Shown: positions 52,211 through 61,080 of the stretch, piece by piece
Position numbering within the stretch: position 1 is the stretch's first letter
How the letters are laid out: every line of letters begins with the position of its first letter
Assembly: GCF_035989245.1 (NCBI RefSeq)
Contig: NZ_JAYMFF010000007.1
Span: 62,001-126,000, forward strand
Origin: Adlercreutzia wanghongyangiae
Lineage (GTDB): Bacteria; Actinomycetota; Coriobacteriia; Coriobacteriales; Eggerthellaceae
Reading direction: 5' to 3'
Length of the DNA: 64,000 bases
Position numbers and translations under genes: made by a program
Notes under the pieces: generated by a model
The model's input: the letters and a program-made list of their open reading frames with translations, nothing else
What the model was told of the DNA's origin: nothing
The model's database searches: none

Positions 52211-53527
52211 CTACAGCACCTCGATATTGTCACGTACTTCAACGTCCTTCATGGCGTTCTTCGTATCGAAGATGGCCTTGGCGTGCTGCTGCACGAAATC
52301 GTAATCCACATTCGTGTGGGCACAAGTCACCATCACCAGATCGGCATTGGCCAGCGCCTCTTCAGTCAACGCGGGAATGGACTGCTTGGTGCTACCCTTG
52401 TAGCGATACTCGGCCACCCACGGATCATAGAAGCTCACGTTCGCACCGCGCTTCTCCAGGCACTCGATCACACGGAGGGCCGGGCTCTCGCGATAGTCGT
52501 CAATATCCTGCTTATAGGCCACGCCCAGCACCAGCACATCGGCACCCTTCAGCGACTTCTCGCTCTCATTCAGCACGCGGGCGGCGCGATCAACGCAATA
52601 CTCGGGCATCTGATCGTTCACCATCATGGAGGACTCGATCATCGAGGTGTGGAACCCGTACTCACGCGCCTTCCAGGAAAGGTAGTAGGGATCAAGCGGA
52701 ATGCAGTGACCGCCCAAACCCGGACCCGGGTAGAACGCCGTGAAGCCGTAGGGCTTCGTCTTAGCCGCGTCGATGACCTCCCACACGTTGATGCCCATGC
52801 GATCGCACAGCATGGCCATCTCGTTCACCAGACCGATGTTCACGTTACGGTAGGTGTTCTCCAAGATCTTCTCCATCTCGGCCACCGCCGGGCTGGATAC
52901 CTTGGTCACGCCGCCCTCGAGCACTGACTCGTACAGAGCCGCAATGCAATCCAGCGCATCGTCGCCAATGGCGCCGACTACCTTGGGAGTGTTCTTGGTC
53001 TTGTAGATGAGATTACCCGGATCAACACGCTCAGGACTGAAACCCAGATAAAAGTCCTCGCCGCAGGTCATACCGGAGCCCTCTTCCAAGATGGGACGGA
53101 TAAGCTCCTCCGTGGTTCCCGGGTAGGTAGTAGACTCCAACACCACCATCGATCCCTTTTTGAGATAGGGTGCAATGGCCTTAGCAGAAGACTCCATATA
53201 CGAGGTGTCGGGCTGCTGATGCACATCAAGTGGCGTGGGCACGCAAATGGCTACGAAATCGCACTCGCCGATGCGAGAAAAGTCAGTAGTAGCTTCAATC
53301 ATGCCGTTGTTCACGAGCTGCTGCAAATCCTCGTTCACCACGTCACCGATATAGTTCTCGCCACGATTAACCATATCGACCTTTTCGGCCTGCACATCGA
53401 TACCCACGGTCTTGAAGCCGGCCTTGGCCTTCTCCACGGCAAGCGGCAGACCCACATAACCGAGACCTACGGTGCCACACACCAAATCGCGAGAGGCGAT
53501 CTTGCCCAACAACTCTTGCTTGTTCAC
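52211..53527 (-). CDS. wbpA: UDP-N-acetylglucosamine 6-dehydrogenase (WbpA-like)
   Basis: This 438-residue NAD-dependent sugar nucleotide dehydrogenase has GTVGLGYVGLPLAVE as the NAD site, LESTTYPGTTEE, and the catalytic cysteine in GPGLGGHCIPLDP. It oxidises C6 of UDP-GlcNAc to the uronic acid, the first step of the 2,3-diacetamido-mannuronate pathway encoded by the next four genes. It overlaps the preceding GT4 gene by 4 bp (ATGA). WecC-type use of UDP-ManNAc is the alternative. Confidence 0.9.
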   Translation of the reverse strand: MNKQELLGKIASRDLVCGTVGLGYVGLPLAVEKAKAGFKTVGIDVQAEKVDMVNRGENYIGDVVNEDLQQLVNNGMIEATTDFSRIGECDFVAICVPTPLDVHQQPDTSYMESSAKAIAPYLKKGSMVVLESTTYPGTTEELIRPILEEGSGMTCGEDFYLGFSPERVDPGNLIYKTKNTPKVVGAIGDDALDCIAALYESVLEGGVTKVSSPAVAEMEKILENTYRNVNIGLVNEMAMLCDRMGINVWEVIDAAKTKPYGFTAFYPGPGLGGHCIPLDPYYLSWKAREYGFHTSMIESSMMVNDQMPEYCVDRAARVLNESEKSLKGADVLVLGVAYKQDIDDYRESPALRVIECLEKRGANVSFYDPWVAEYRYKGSTKQSIPALTEEALANADLVMVTCAHTNVDYDFVQQHAKAIFDTKNAMKDVEVRDNIEVL

Positions 53528-54801
53528 TGTTCCTCCTTGGTAATATCCTCAATGATCTCAATGAGGCGGTTCGTATGGCTAACAAATGAGTATAACTCAG
53601 CGGTGCTGCGAGAATTCTCTCCCCACCGTTTTAACGAATCTTTATCGGAGATCATCCGACGAATCTGCTCGGCAAATTCCTCAGGACCGGAGAACGACCG
53701 CTCGACACCGCAATCATATTTGTTGATAATGGAATAATTCGATGGCAAGTTCGATAAAACAGGCTTCCCGCTAGCCAAGTAATCGAACAGTTTATTCTGG
53801 CTCATGCCATACCGAGACAGATTAACCTGCATCGACGAATAGAGCAGGAGCAGCAAGCGCGCCTTTTCTAAGCTGGCTGGTATCTCGCGTTTGTCTATTG
53901 CGCCGGGAAAGGAAATATTGGAAAGCCCGCGCTCGCGCACCTTTTCCCTCAAATCCTCCAGCTCATCACCAGCGCCCAAAGCAACAAACTCAACCTGATC
54001 GTCATTCTGCATGCACTCGGCAACATCGACCAAGTAACCAATGTTGTTCGCTTTTCGCACTGAGCCGGCGTAGATGATCTTAACTTTGCCGTTGTCTGCA
54101 AGTTCGCTCACCGGGCATGCGAAGGCGCCAGCGTTTTCGTGGAAGGCATCCAAATCAATGCCATTGTTGATATGATGCACCTTAGCGAGGTCGATCTTGC
54201 CACCGCTCTCGATATCCCACCCCTTGTCGCGAATATAATCTCCGCCACCTTCCATAGAGAAGATGATCGCATTGGCGTTCTCGTAGTTCTTCCGCTCAAG
54301 CACATACATAGCCTTGGCGATGGCACCGCCGGGCTTGATGATGTCGTACTCCTCCAGGGACAACGGCCACAAATCGCATATTTCGCAAATGCTCGCAGCC
54401 TGGTACTTTTTCGCAAACCGGTTGGCGAGCCACGGTGACAGCGGGTAGCCGTTCGAGCCCAGAATCACATCAGGTTTTCCGTACATCTCCACGAAGGTGT
54501 CGGCGTACTTGTTGAGACGCTTGTGGAACTCGAAGATCGACAAAATGCGCTTCTTCATGCTCTCACCGTAATCTTTGATGCGAATATAGACAAAGGGGAA
54601 GCCGTACGAATCATCCACTTTAAACGGAGCATCATCCTCAATCATCTGGATGGCGTTTCCGCGTTCACGGCTTGCCACAAACACCACAGGGTTATAGCCC
54701 CGCTCTTTCAGATGCTTCGCGAACCAGAAGTGACGATTGTGGGGCCCATGCTCAGGCAGGCAGTTGTCGATCATGATCGTCCAGATCGTTTTCCCGGACA
54801 C
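53524..54801 (-). CDS. GT4-family glycosyltransferase (WbuB-like)
   Basis: This 425-residue GT-B enzyme has an N-terminal half with DNCLPEHGPHNRHFWFAKHL. The C-terminal half has VKIIYAGSVRKANNIGYLVD and YGMSQNKLFDYLASGKPVLS, where the family's donor-binding glutamate is replaced by KLFDYLASGKP as in WbuB-like enzymes. Its position right after the initiating phosphotransferase gene suggests that it adds the second sugar. It overlaps wbpA by 4 bp. Confidence 0.83.
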   Translation of the reverse strand: MSGKTIWTIMIDNCLPEHGPHNRHFWFAKHLKERGYNPVVFVASRERGNAIQMIEDDAPFKVDDSYGFPFVYIRIKDYGESMKKRILSIFEFHKRLNKYADTFVEMYGKPDVILGSNGYPLSPWLANRFAKKYQAASICEICDLWPLSLEEYDIIKPGGAIAKAMYVLERKNYENANAIIFSMEGGGDYIRDKGWDIESGGKIDLAKVHHINNGIDLDAFHENAGAFACPVSELADNGKVKIIYAGSVRKANNIGYLVDVAECMQNDDQVEFVALGAGDELEDLREKVRERGLSNISFPGAIDKREIPASLEKARLLLLLYSSMQVNLSRYGMSQNKLFDYLASGKPVLSNLPSNYSIINKYDCGVERSFSGPEEFAEQIRRMISDKDSLKRWGENSRSTAELYSFVSHTNRLIEIIEDITKEEQ

Positions 54802-54802
54802 G

Positions 54803-55498
54803 CTATTCTCCTCGATTCGTTACGGCGCCTACCGTTGCGAGCATAATGCGCAGATCCCGCGGCAGACTGAATTTCTTTACATCCTGTAAATTGTATTCCA
54901 TTTTCAGAGGCAAAATCTCCTCCACATAAACTTTATCCGCGTCCTCGGCCCCATTCAGCAAATCAGCTTCATCCTTGAACTGAATGCTGGCCGTGGAAGT
55001 GACGCCCGCAGGTAGAAGCAGCGTTGCCATCATCTCGGGCGCGTAGCCTTCCACGTAGCGGGGCACCTCCGGGCGCGTACCCACAAACGTCATGGTCCCC
55101 CGCAGGATGTCGATCAGCTGGCTGATCTCGTCAAGGCGATAATCGCGGATCTTGGCACCGACGCGCGTTACCCGCGCGTCGGTGCCCGTCGTCACGGCAC
55201 TGCCCATTTGATCAGCCCGATCACACATCGTGCGAAACTTGAAGATACGAAACCGCCTGCCGTATTGGGTGACGCGTTCCTGGCGATAGAACACCGGGCC
55301 AGGCGAGTCCGCTTTGATGGCAATAGCCAGCACAAGGAACGCCGGGCTGAGCAGCACCAGCAAAAACGCCGCCGCCACAATATCGAAGCAGCGCTTGCCC
55401 ACCAATTGTGCCCTCTTAGCCGCTAGGGCCTCGTAGTAGGGCCTGACCGCCTCACATTGCAGCTCGTCAGGCAGCGCATTCCAAGGAAGAAGCCTCAC
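54803..55498 (-). CDS. Initiating phosphoglycosyl transferase (PglC/WcaJ C-terminal type)
   Basis: This 231-residue monotopic enzyme has one N-terminal membrane segment (CFDIVAAAFLLVLLSPAFLV), then DSPGPVFYRQERV and FRIFKFRTMCDRA, and GTRPEVPRYVEGY near the middle. These are the conserved blocks of the bacterial sugar transferase family, which moves a sugar phosphate from a UDP-sugar to undecaprenyl phosphate. The small size matches PglC. Adjacent 4,6-dehydratase and aminotransferase genes point to a UDP-4-amino-trideoxy sugar (AATGal or diNAcBac type) as substrate. It overlaps the aminotransferase gene by 4 bp. Confidence 0.88.
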   Translation of the reverse strand: MRLLPWNALPDELQCEAVRPYYEALAAKRAQLVGKRCFDIVAAAFLLVLLSPAFLVLAIAIKADSPGPVFYRQERVTQYGRRFRIFKFRTMCDRADQMGSAVTTGTDARVTRVGAKIRDYRLDEISQLIDILRGTMTFVGTRPEVPRYVEGYAPEMMATLLLPAGVTSTASIQFKDEADLLNGAEDADKVYVEEILPLKMEYNLQDVKKFSLPRDLRIMLATVGAVTNRGE

Positions 55499-56709
55499 CG
55501 AGCCCCTCCGACTATTCTTGCAAACGTAGAGGCCACATAGTGAGCCTGATCGTCAGTCAAGCAAGTGTGCAGCGGCAAGGTCACCTCGTTGGCGAAACGG
55601 GCATAAGCCCGAGGGTAATCGGCAATATCAAACCCAAGATCCTTGTAGGCCGTCAACAGCGGGAGTGGCTTGTAGTGCACATTCGTGGCCACACCGCGGT
55701 CGGCCATGGCCTCGATGATGGCATTGCGCTCATCGAACGACACCCCAGGCACGCGGCAGATATACAAATGGCCCGACGAGGCATAATCGCCGCCCACATG
55801 GGGAAGAGGCTCCACCTCCAACGACTTCAGATAACTATCGTACAGGGCGATCAACTGGCGGCGACGCTGAAGCATCCCCTCATAGCGCTTCAGCTGAACC
55901 AGGCCCAGAGCAGCCTGGATATCGGTCATATTGCACTTGTACCATGGCCCCAGCACGTCGTACTCCCAAGCGCCGAGTTTGGTCTTTGCCAGCGCGTCCT
56001 TCGACTGCCCGTGCAGCGAGAGCAGCTGCACCTTCTTATACACCTCGTCGTCGAGCACCTCGCTCGGAAGATTCCAGGCCAGGCAACCTCCTTCCGCTGT
56101 GGTGAAATTCTTCACCGCATGGAAGGAGAACGACGTGAAGTCGGCAACCGATCCGATCATACGACCATGGTAGGTGGCGCCCAGGGCATGGGCGGCATCC
56201 TCGCACACGGCCACACGGCCCAACGCCCCCTGAATGGCCGAGGCAGGGCTGAACAGCGATCGTTTTTCCTCCAACACCGCGAAGATGCGATCGTAGTCGC
56301 AGGGCACACCGCCCAAGTCGACGGGGATAACGGCCTTGGTTCGCACGGTAATGGCGCGCCCCATGGCATCGTAGTCCATCTCGAAGGAGTCGGCTGCGCA
56401 ATCCACCATAACGGGTGTGGCACCCACATGGCAGATAACCGACGCACTGGCGGTGTAGGTATAAGCCGGCACGATAACTTCATCACCCGGGCCCACTCCC
56501 AGCACGCGCAGGGCCATTTCCGCACACGCCGTCTGGGAATTCAGGCACACGCAGCGCGGTACCCCCAGGTAAGCCGCCAATTGACGCTCCAGCTCCTTCA
56601 CCCGCGGTCCGGTGGTAATCCACCCCGATCGCAATGCGTCGGCCACCTCGGCGATCTCCTCTTCGGTAATGTCGGGCGGCGAAAACGGAATGTTCATCTT
56701 CTCGGTCAT
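55495..56709 (-). CDS. Sugar 4-aminotransferase (DegT family, PglE-like)
   Basis: This 404-residue PLP enzyme has the N terminus NIPFSPPDITEEEIAEVADA, typical of the family, CLNSQTACAEMAL at the cofactor phosphate, and SFHAVKNFTTAEGG with the Schiff-base lysine. It lies between a 4,6-dehydratase and an initiating transferase gene, the PglF-E-C layout, so it probably aminates UDP-4-keto-6-deoxy-GlcNAc at C4. No PglD acetyltransferase gene is adjacent, so the free 4-amino sugar may be used. The stereochemistry (gluco or galacto) cannot be read. Confidence 0.87.
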   Translation of the reverse strand: MTEKMNIPFSPPDITEEEIAEVADALRSGWITTGPRVKELERQLAAYLGVPRCVCLNSQTACAEMALRVLGVGPGDEVIVPAYTYTASASVICHVGATPVMVDCAADSFEMDYDAMGRAITVRTKAVIPVDLGGVPCDYDRIFAVLEEKRSLFSPASAIQGALGRVAVCEDAAHALGATYHGRMIGSVADFTSFSFHAVKNFTTAEGGCLAWNLPSEVLDDEVYKKVQLLSLHGQSKDALAKTKLGAWEYDVLGPWYKCNMTDIQAALGLVQLKRYEGMLQRRRQLIALYDSYLKSLEVEPLPHVGGDYASSGHLYICRVPGVSFDERNAIIEAMADRGVATNVHYKPLPLLTAYKDLGFDIADYPRAYARFANEVTLPLHTCLTDDQAHYVASTFARIVGGAR

Positions 56710-56724
56710 ACCACTTCTCCTGCG

Positions 56725-58593
56725 CTATTGGAATTCAGGCGTGTACGTAGGAACCGCTTCTTTCAACGCCCGCTTAATATCGTCACGATCTCGAGGAAGC
56801 GCCTCCTCCAACTTCGCCAGTCGCTCTTCTACGCTAGCTACCTCAGGGCGCACGCCCTTAATCACCGTGATGGCCCCGTTGGCCGTGGGCACCGTGGGCT
56901 CATCGTCCATGTTCAGTTCCTCGTACAGCTTTTCGCCAGGACGCAAACCAGTCACCTTGATCTCAATATCCTCACCCACTGTCAGACCCGACAAGCGAAT
57001 CAGGTTCTCGGCCAAGTCGTAAATGCGCACCGGTTCGCCCATATCCAGTACGAAAATCTCGCCGCCCTCGGCCAACGCTCCCGCCGTAATAACTAAGCGA
57101 GCCGCCTCGGGAATAGTCATGAAGTACCGTGTGATATCCTGGTGAGTCAGCGTAATGGGACCGCCCGCTTTCAGCTGGCGCTTAAACAGGGGGATCACCG
57201 AACCGTGGGAACCGAGCACATTGCCAAAGCGCACCGAGGCGAACGCAGTCTGCGACCGCTGAGCGTAATATTGCACAATCATTTCGCACATGCGCTTCGT
57301 GGCGCCCATCACATTGGCGGGATTCACCGCCTTGTCGGTGGAGATGAGGATGAAATGAGAGCAATCGCGCTCATCGGCCATACGTACCACATTTAAGGTG
57401 CCAAACACATTGTTCTCGATAGCCTCGCGGGGGTTCGACTCCATCAGTGGCACATGCTTATGGGCCGCCGCATGGAACACCACCTGGGGCCGATGGCGCT
57501 CGAACACCTCTTCCAGGGCAGGAAGATGGGTGATAGAGCCGATCTCGGTCACAATCTCGATGCCCGCCTCTTGCGCGGCCCCGGAAATTTCATGGTACAG
57601 CTCGTATACCGTATTCTCGTAGATATCGAACAGCACGATCTTGGCCGGTTTGGCAGGCAGCAGCTGGCGCACCAGCTCGCTACCGATGGAGCCGCCGCCG
57701 CCAGTGACGAGCACCACGGCTCCCTTCAGATAGGTGCCCACCAACCCTTCGTCCAGAGCTACTTCCTCGCGTGCCAGCAGGTCGGACACCTCCACATCGC
57801 GAATGGGCACACGACCCAGCTGCTCTTCGGGGATATCCTTCACGCGCTCGGGCAACGTGAGTACCTTCCGGCCCGTTTCCATGCACAAGTCGTACACATG
57901 ACGCTTCTGTTTCTGAGTACCCGAAGGAATGGCGACCACAATCTGATCAACGGAGAACTGCTTGCACAAGCGGGGAATATCCGCGCAACTGCCGAGCACC
58001 TTCACGCCATGGATACGACGGCCGATCTTGCGCCCGTCATCATCCACATAGCCAATGGGGCAACCGACGATCTCGTCGCTGCCTGCCAGCATGCGGCTCA
58101 CCACCAGCGATCCGCTCTCGCCAGCACCCACGATTAGAGTACGCGCCTCGCCAGGAGCCTTCACACCCAAAAACGACCAGCTACGCCCCTTGGAGTTCAC
58201 GCGAATCGAGAAGCGAGCCATACCGCAGATGATGAGCAAAATGGCCCATGCACAGATGTACACGCGGAAGGGCATACGCTCGTCGAACAAGAGGGCGCCA
58301 AGCACATCGCCCACCACCGAGGCGACTACCGTCGCCACCACGATGCGAGCCGCATCGTCTACGCTGGCGTACTCCCACAAACTGTTGTACATGCGGAACA
58401 CGCCGAACACGATCACGTTCACCGCGGCAAGAAGCACCATCTGCCCGATGAAGAACGGCGAGGCGAGATCGATCTCCCCCGCCCTCGTGCCCCAAGCTGC
58501 AATAAGAAACGACACCACCGTGGCGGCAACATCGATGATCACCAGCGGCAGCGACCGCACGATAAAGCGTTTGATGTTTCGCGTACTATTCAT
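56725..58593 (-). CDS. Membrane-bound UDP-GlcNAc 4,6-dehydratase (PglF/WbpM-like)
   Basis: This is a protein of about 622 residues. It has four N-terminal membrane helices and two Rossmann domains. The first has LIVGAGESGSLVVSRM. The catalytic SDR domain has VLVTGGGGSIGSELVRQL, STDKAVNPANVMGATKR (Met in place of Tyr with Lys retained, the long-WbpM pattern) and VRFGNVLGSHGSV. It converts UDP-GlcNAc to a 4-keto-6-deoxy sugar. ATG 58593 is the most likely start, with TTG 58620 as the alternative; neither has an ideal ribosome site. It is followed 15 bp later by the aminotransferase gene. Confidence 0.92.
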   Translation of the reverse strand: MNSTRNIKRFIVRSLPLVIIDVAATVVSFLIAAWGTRAGEIDLASPFFIGQMVLLAAVNVIVFGVFRMYNSLWEYASVDDAARIVVATVVASVVGDVLGALLFDERMPFRVYICAWAILLIICGMARFSIRVNSKGRSWSFLGVKAPGEARTLIVGAGESGSLVVSRMLAGSDEIVGCPIGYVDDDGRKIGRRIHGVKVLGSCADIPRLCKQFSVDQIVVAIPSGTQKQKRHVYDLCMETGRKVLTLPERVKDIPEEQLGRVPIRDVEVSDLLAREEVALDEGLVGTYLKGAVVLVTGGGGSIGSELVRQLLPAKPAKIVLFDIYENTVYELYHEISGAAQEAGIEIVTEIGSITHLPALEEVFERHRPQVVFHAAAHKHVPLMESNPREAIENNVFGTLNVVRMADERDCSHFILISTDKAVNPANVMGATKRMCEMIVQYYAQRSQTAFASVRFGNVLGSHGSVIPLFKRQLKAGGPITLTHQDITRYFMTIPEAARLVITAGALAEGGEIFVLDMGEPVRIYDLAENLIRLSGLTVGEDIEIKVTGLRPGEKLYEELNMDDEPTVPTANGAITVIKGVRPEVASVEERLAKLEEALPRDRDDIKRALKEAVPTYTPEFQ

Positions 58594-58641
58594 AAGGAAC
58601 AGGCCAACCTCTCGATTCAACCGCGCAAAAATTGCACGTCG

Positions 58642-59733
58642 CTAATCAACGAGCACAATGCCGGCAACATTACCCCCCGCTAGCTGCAATTCCTGCAGCG
58701 TATCGCACAGTGTGATCTGGGAATCCTTCCAGGTGCGCACCACTACAACGGTCGCCTGAGCTGCTCGAGCCCCATAGGCCGCAGCCATCCCATCAGAAAG
58801 CGGAGCGCACTTGAGAACAGCGCCCGCAGACTCGCCGGCACGCATCGCTGCCGCGAGATCGTTACCCCCTAGAGCAACAACGTGGACCTGGGGCCACTGA
58901 GCCTGCATCGCCATCTTCAAAGCCTCGCAAAGCTGCTGGGTGTCGATCGCCGATACCGGCACAACACCGACCGAACCGACCAACTCCTCCGACGCAAACT
59001 GCACGTTAGCCCACAAACGTTCACCATCCTGGAGAGTGACCCCCCCGGCCAACACCGGAACAGCAGTGCATTCGCCCACATTCTCCTTGGTTTTCAACGG
59101 GCGGCGCACCGCATCAATCAACACGAGAACACACCCAATGGCAAACAGGCCGCTCAGCAGCCCCACCACCGCATACTTAACCACATTGCTCGAGCCACTG
59201 CCTGTCGCGCCAGTAGCTTGCGATACGGTAAACACACACGACCGCAATGCGGCAACGCGATCAGCTGACGAGGCTCCTGCTCCGAAAGGCTCGCCCGCAT
59301 CCAATGCCGAGGAGGACGTCTCACTTACCGAGTCCCAATATACTTCACTCTGCTGCATAAGGGCAGCTTGAATAGCGTCGGCCGATTCTTGGGCGACGCT
59401 ATTAACAGTATGCACCGCCTCATCGGCACTTACGCCCGTCGCAGTGAATTCAATGGATTGAGTGGTTGCGTCAGCCTTGGATGTCATGCCGGCATCTCCG
59501 CCAGCCGAAACCACGTTTTGCGCCACTGCACTCGCCAAGTTCATCAAATTTGCTGTATTGAGTATCCCCGAAGGATCGGTTACCGTTAGCGTAGCCGCTG
59601 CCGTATAGCTTTCGCCCCGTGAGCTTTCCTTGACGAACATGAAGCCACCGGCAAGTAGCCCACACAAGAGAGGAACAACAACAACCCATTTCGCATAATG
59701 TCGAACAAGAAGCCAAAGATCGCGCAATGTCAC
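58642..59733 (-). CDS. Wzz-like chain-length protein with a degenerate kinase domain
   Basis: This 363-residue protein has two membrane helices (about 18-34 and 195-215) enclosing an extracytoplasmic region, the polysaccharide co-polymerase layout. The C-terminal 140 residues look like a worn BY-kinase: VHVVALGGNDLAAAM where the Walker A loop should be, then ATVVVVRTWKDSQ and AGGNVAGIVLVD, but without the GK[ST] residues. It probably controls polymer length. No separate tyrosine kinase or phosphatase gene is in the window. GTG 59733 follows GAGGTT. The 59734-59839 gap holds nothing clear. Confidence 0.8.
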   Translation of the reverse strand: MTLRDLWLLVRHYAKWVVVVPLLCGLLAGGFMFVKESSRGESYTAAATLTVTDPSGILNTANLMNLASAVAQNVVSAGGDAGMTSKADATTQSIEFTATGVSADEAVHTVNSVAQESADAIQAALMQQSEVYWDSVSETSSSALDAGEPFGAGASSADRVAALRSCVFTVSQATGATGSGSSNVVKYAVVGLLSGLFAIGCVLVLIDAVRRPLKTKENVGECTAVPVLAGGVTLQDGERLWANVQFASEELVGSVGVVPVSAIDTQQLCEALKMAMQAQWPQVHVVALGGNDLAAAMRAGESAGAVLKCAPLSDGMAAAYGARAAQATVVVVRTWKDSQITLCDTLQELQLAGGNVAGIVLVD

Positions 59734-59839
59734 AATAACCTCAATTCACTAAGTCAATATCTTTTTCATTCTATCCCAAAAGAGTTTCGAGCAATAGTTC
59801 GCGAGAAAAAACAACGACTTCCTAACTTCGCAGCCCGGG

Positions 59840-61075
59840 TCACCCGTTGCCCTCGCCCTTTTCAATTTTAATGCCATCGAATGGCACACAATACCCATCG
59901 CCCGCGAAAGAGTAGTACGCGAGGGCCAGAACCGCAATAAACGAGACGCTGAAAACGGGCTCCGTGATGCCGTTCAAATAGTACGCACCCAGCACCGCTG
60001 CATACACGGCAGCCTCTTGCCGCGTGCGAAATCTATACAATACGAAAGCCACCAGCCCCAGCATTGTGCAAAGCACTAGCACACCCAGCATGCCGCTGTT
60101 AAGCCAAATGTCCAGAAAGCCATCATGCGCATGATAATACTGCCGATCGTTCACCCACAGCTCCCTATAACCGGATACCCCGCGCCCGATAAAGAAACAC
60201 CGAATACCTTGCAGCTCAAACACCTTATCCCATATGAAGGTTCTTCCGGTAAAGGTGAGCGACTTCCCCAATGCGTCCACAATGATGAAATCGAATAGAT
60301 GCTGCAGCCTGAACACGACAATTGCCAAAAAGCCAGCAACTCCCATGATCGTCACCGTGAGCCCATTCAAATATCTTCGAAGCGCCTCCCATCGAGCGCA
60401 GAGCACAAGTACAACAAGAAACGTCAACGCCAACAATGTCGCCGACGAGGTGGCAAGGTAAACCGTAAGAATTGAAACAGCGAGCACGAAAAGAGACCGC
60501 ACGCTGAGCCATCGTCCACAGCAAGCATCGAGCACAAAGGACGAGCAGAGGGCAGGAAATAAAATGCGATAGGCGCTGTCTTTATTGCCGTAAAAAAAGT
60601 TACCGCTTTGCGCCGTGCCATTCGTGGCATATACCCCCTCGGGAAAAAGAAGAGCCGAGGCAAGATTGAGCACCGACAACGTAAATGTCACTACGAATAA
60701 TCCCCACAGAAGCTCTCTTTTCATAGAGCGTCCAAAAGCAGCTACGAGCATAACTATCGCGAAACACGGAAGCCATTTGGAGAACCAAAGATTGATCGCG
60801 CCACCATAGAACAACGTTGACAGCAACACTATCGCGGGCAAAATCACACTGAGAAGCGAGAATACGTCTTTCCTGGCAAGGAGGACGTAGAGCAACGCAC
60901 ATGCAACAGCGGATATCACGCCGCCCCATGCATAGGCATCTATGAACAACGATGTGCCAACGTGATTAATAATCTCAGGAGGAAAAAACGGCACAATTAG
61001 GATGGCGAAAATCCCGATGAACCATCGGCTGTTCAGCAAAGCAACTTTCTCCCTCATATGCTCCAACATCTTCAT
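59840..61075 (-). CDS. O-antigen ligase/polymerase-like membrane protein (second Wzy)
   Basis: This 411-residue membrane protein has about 12 helices. The large loop contains FTGRTFIWDKVFEL and the family motif AHDGFLDIWLNSGMLGV, the conserved His-acidic segment of Wzy/WaaL-like enzymes. It would polymerise or ligate lipid-linked glycans. The start is ATG 61075 or 61069, close behind the upstream glycosyltransferase gene. With the Wzy at 44466-45881 this operon has two such proteins, so one may be a ligase or serve a second polymer. Confidence 0.83.
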   Translation of the reverse strand: MKMLEHMREKVALLNSRWFIGIFAILIVPFFPPEIINHVGTSLFIDAYAWGGVISAVACALLYVLLARKDVFSLLSVILPAIVLLSTLFYGGAINLWFSKWLPCFAIVMLVAAFGRSMKRELLWGLFVVTFTLSVLNLASALLFPEGVYATNGTAQSGNFFYGNKDSAYRILFPALCSSFVLDACCGRWLSVRSLFVLAVSILTVYLATSSATLLALTFLVVLVLCARWEALRRYLNGLTVTIMGVAGFLAIVVFRLQHLFDFIIVDALGKSLTFTGRTFIWDKVFELQGIRCFFIGRGVSGYRELWVNDRQYYHAHDGFLDIWLNSGMLGVLVLCTMLGLVAFVLYRFRTRQEAAVYAAVLGAYYLNGITEPVFSVSFIAVLALAYYSFAGDGYCVPFDGIKIEKGEGNG

Positions 61076-61080
61076 CTATC

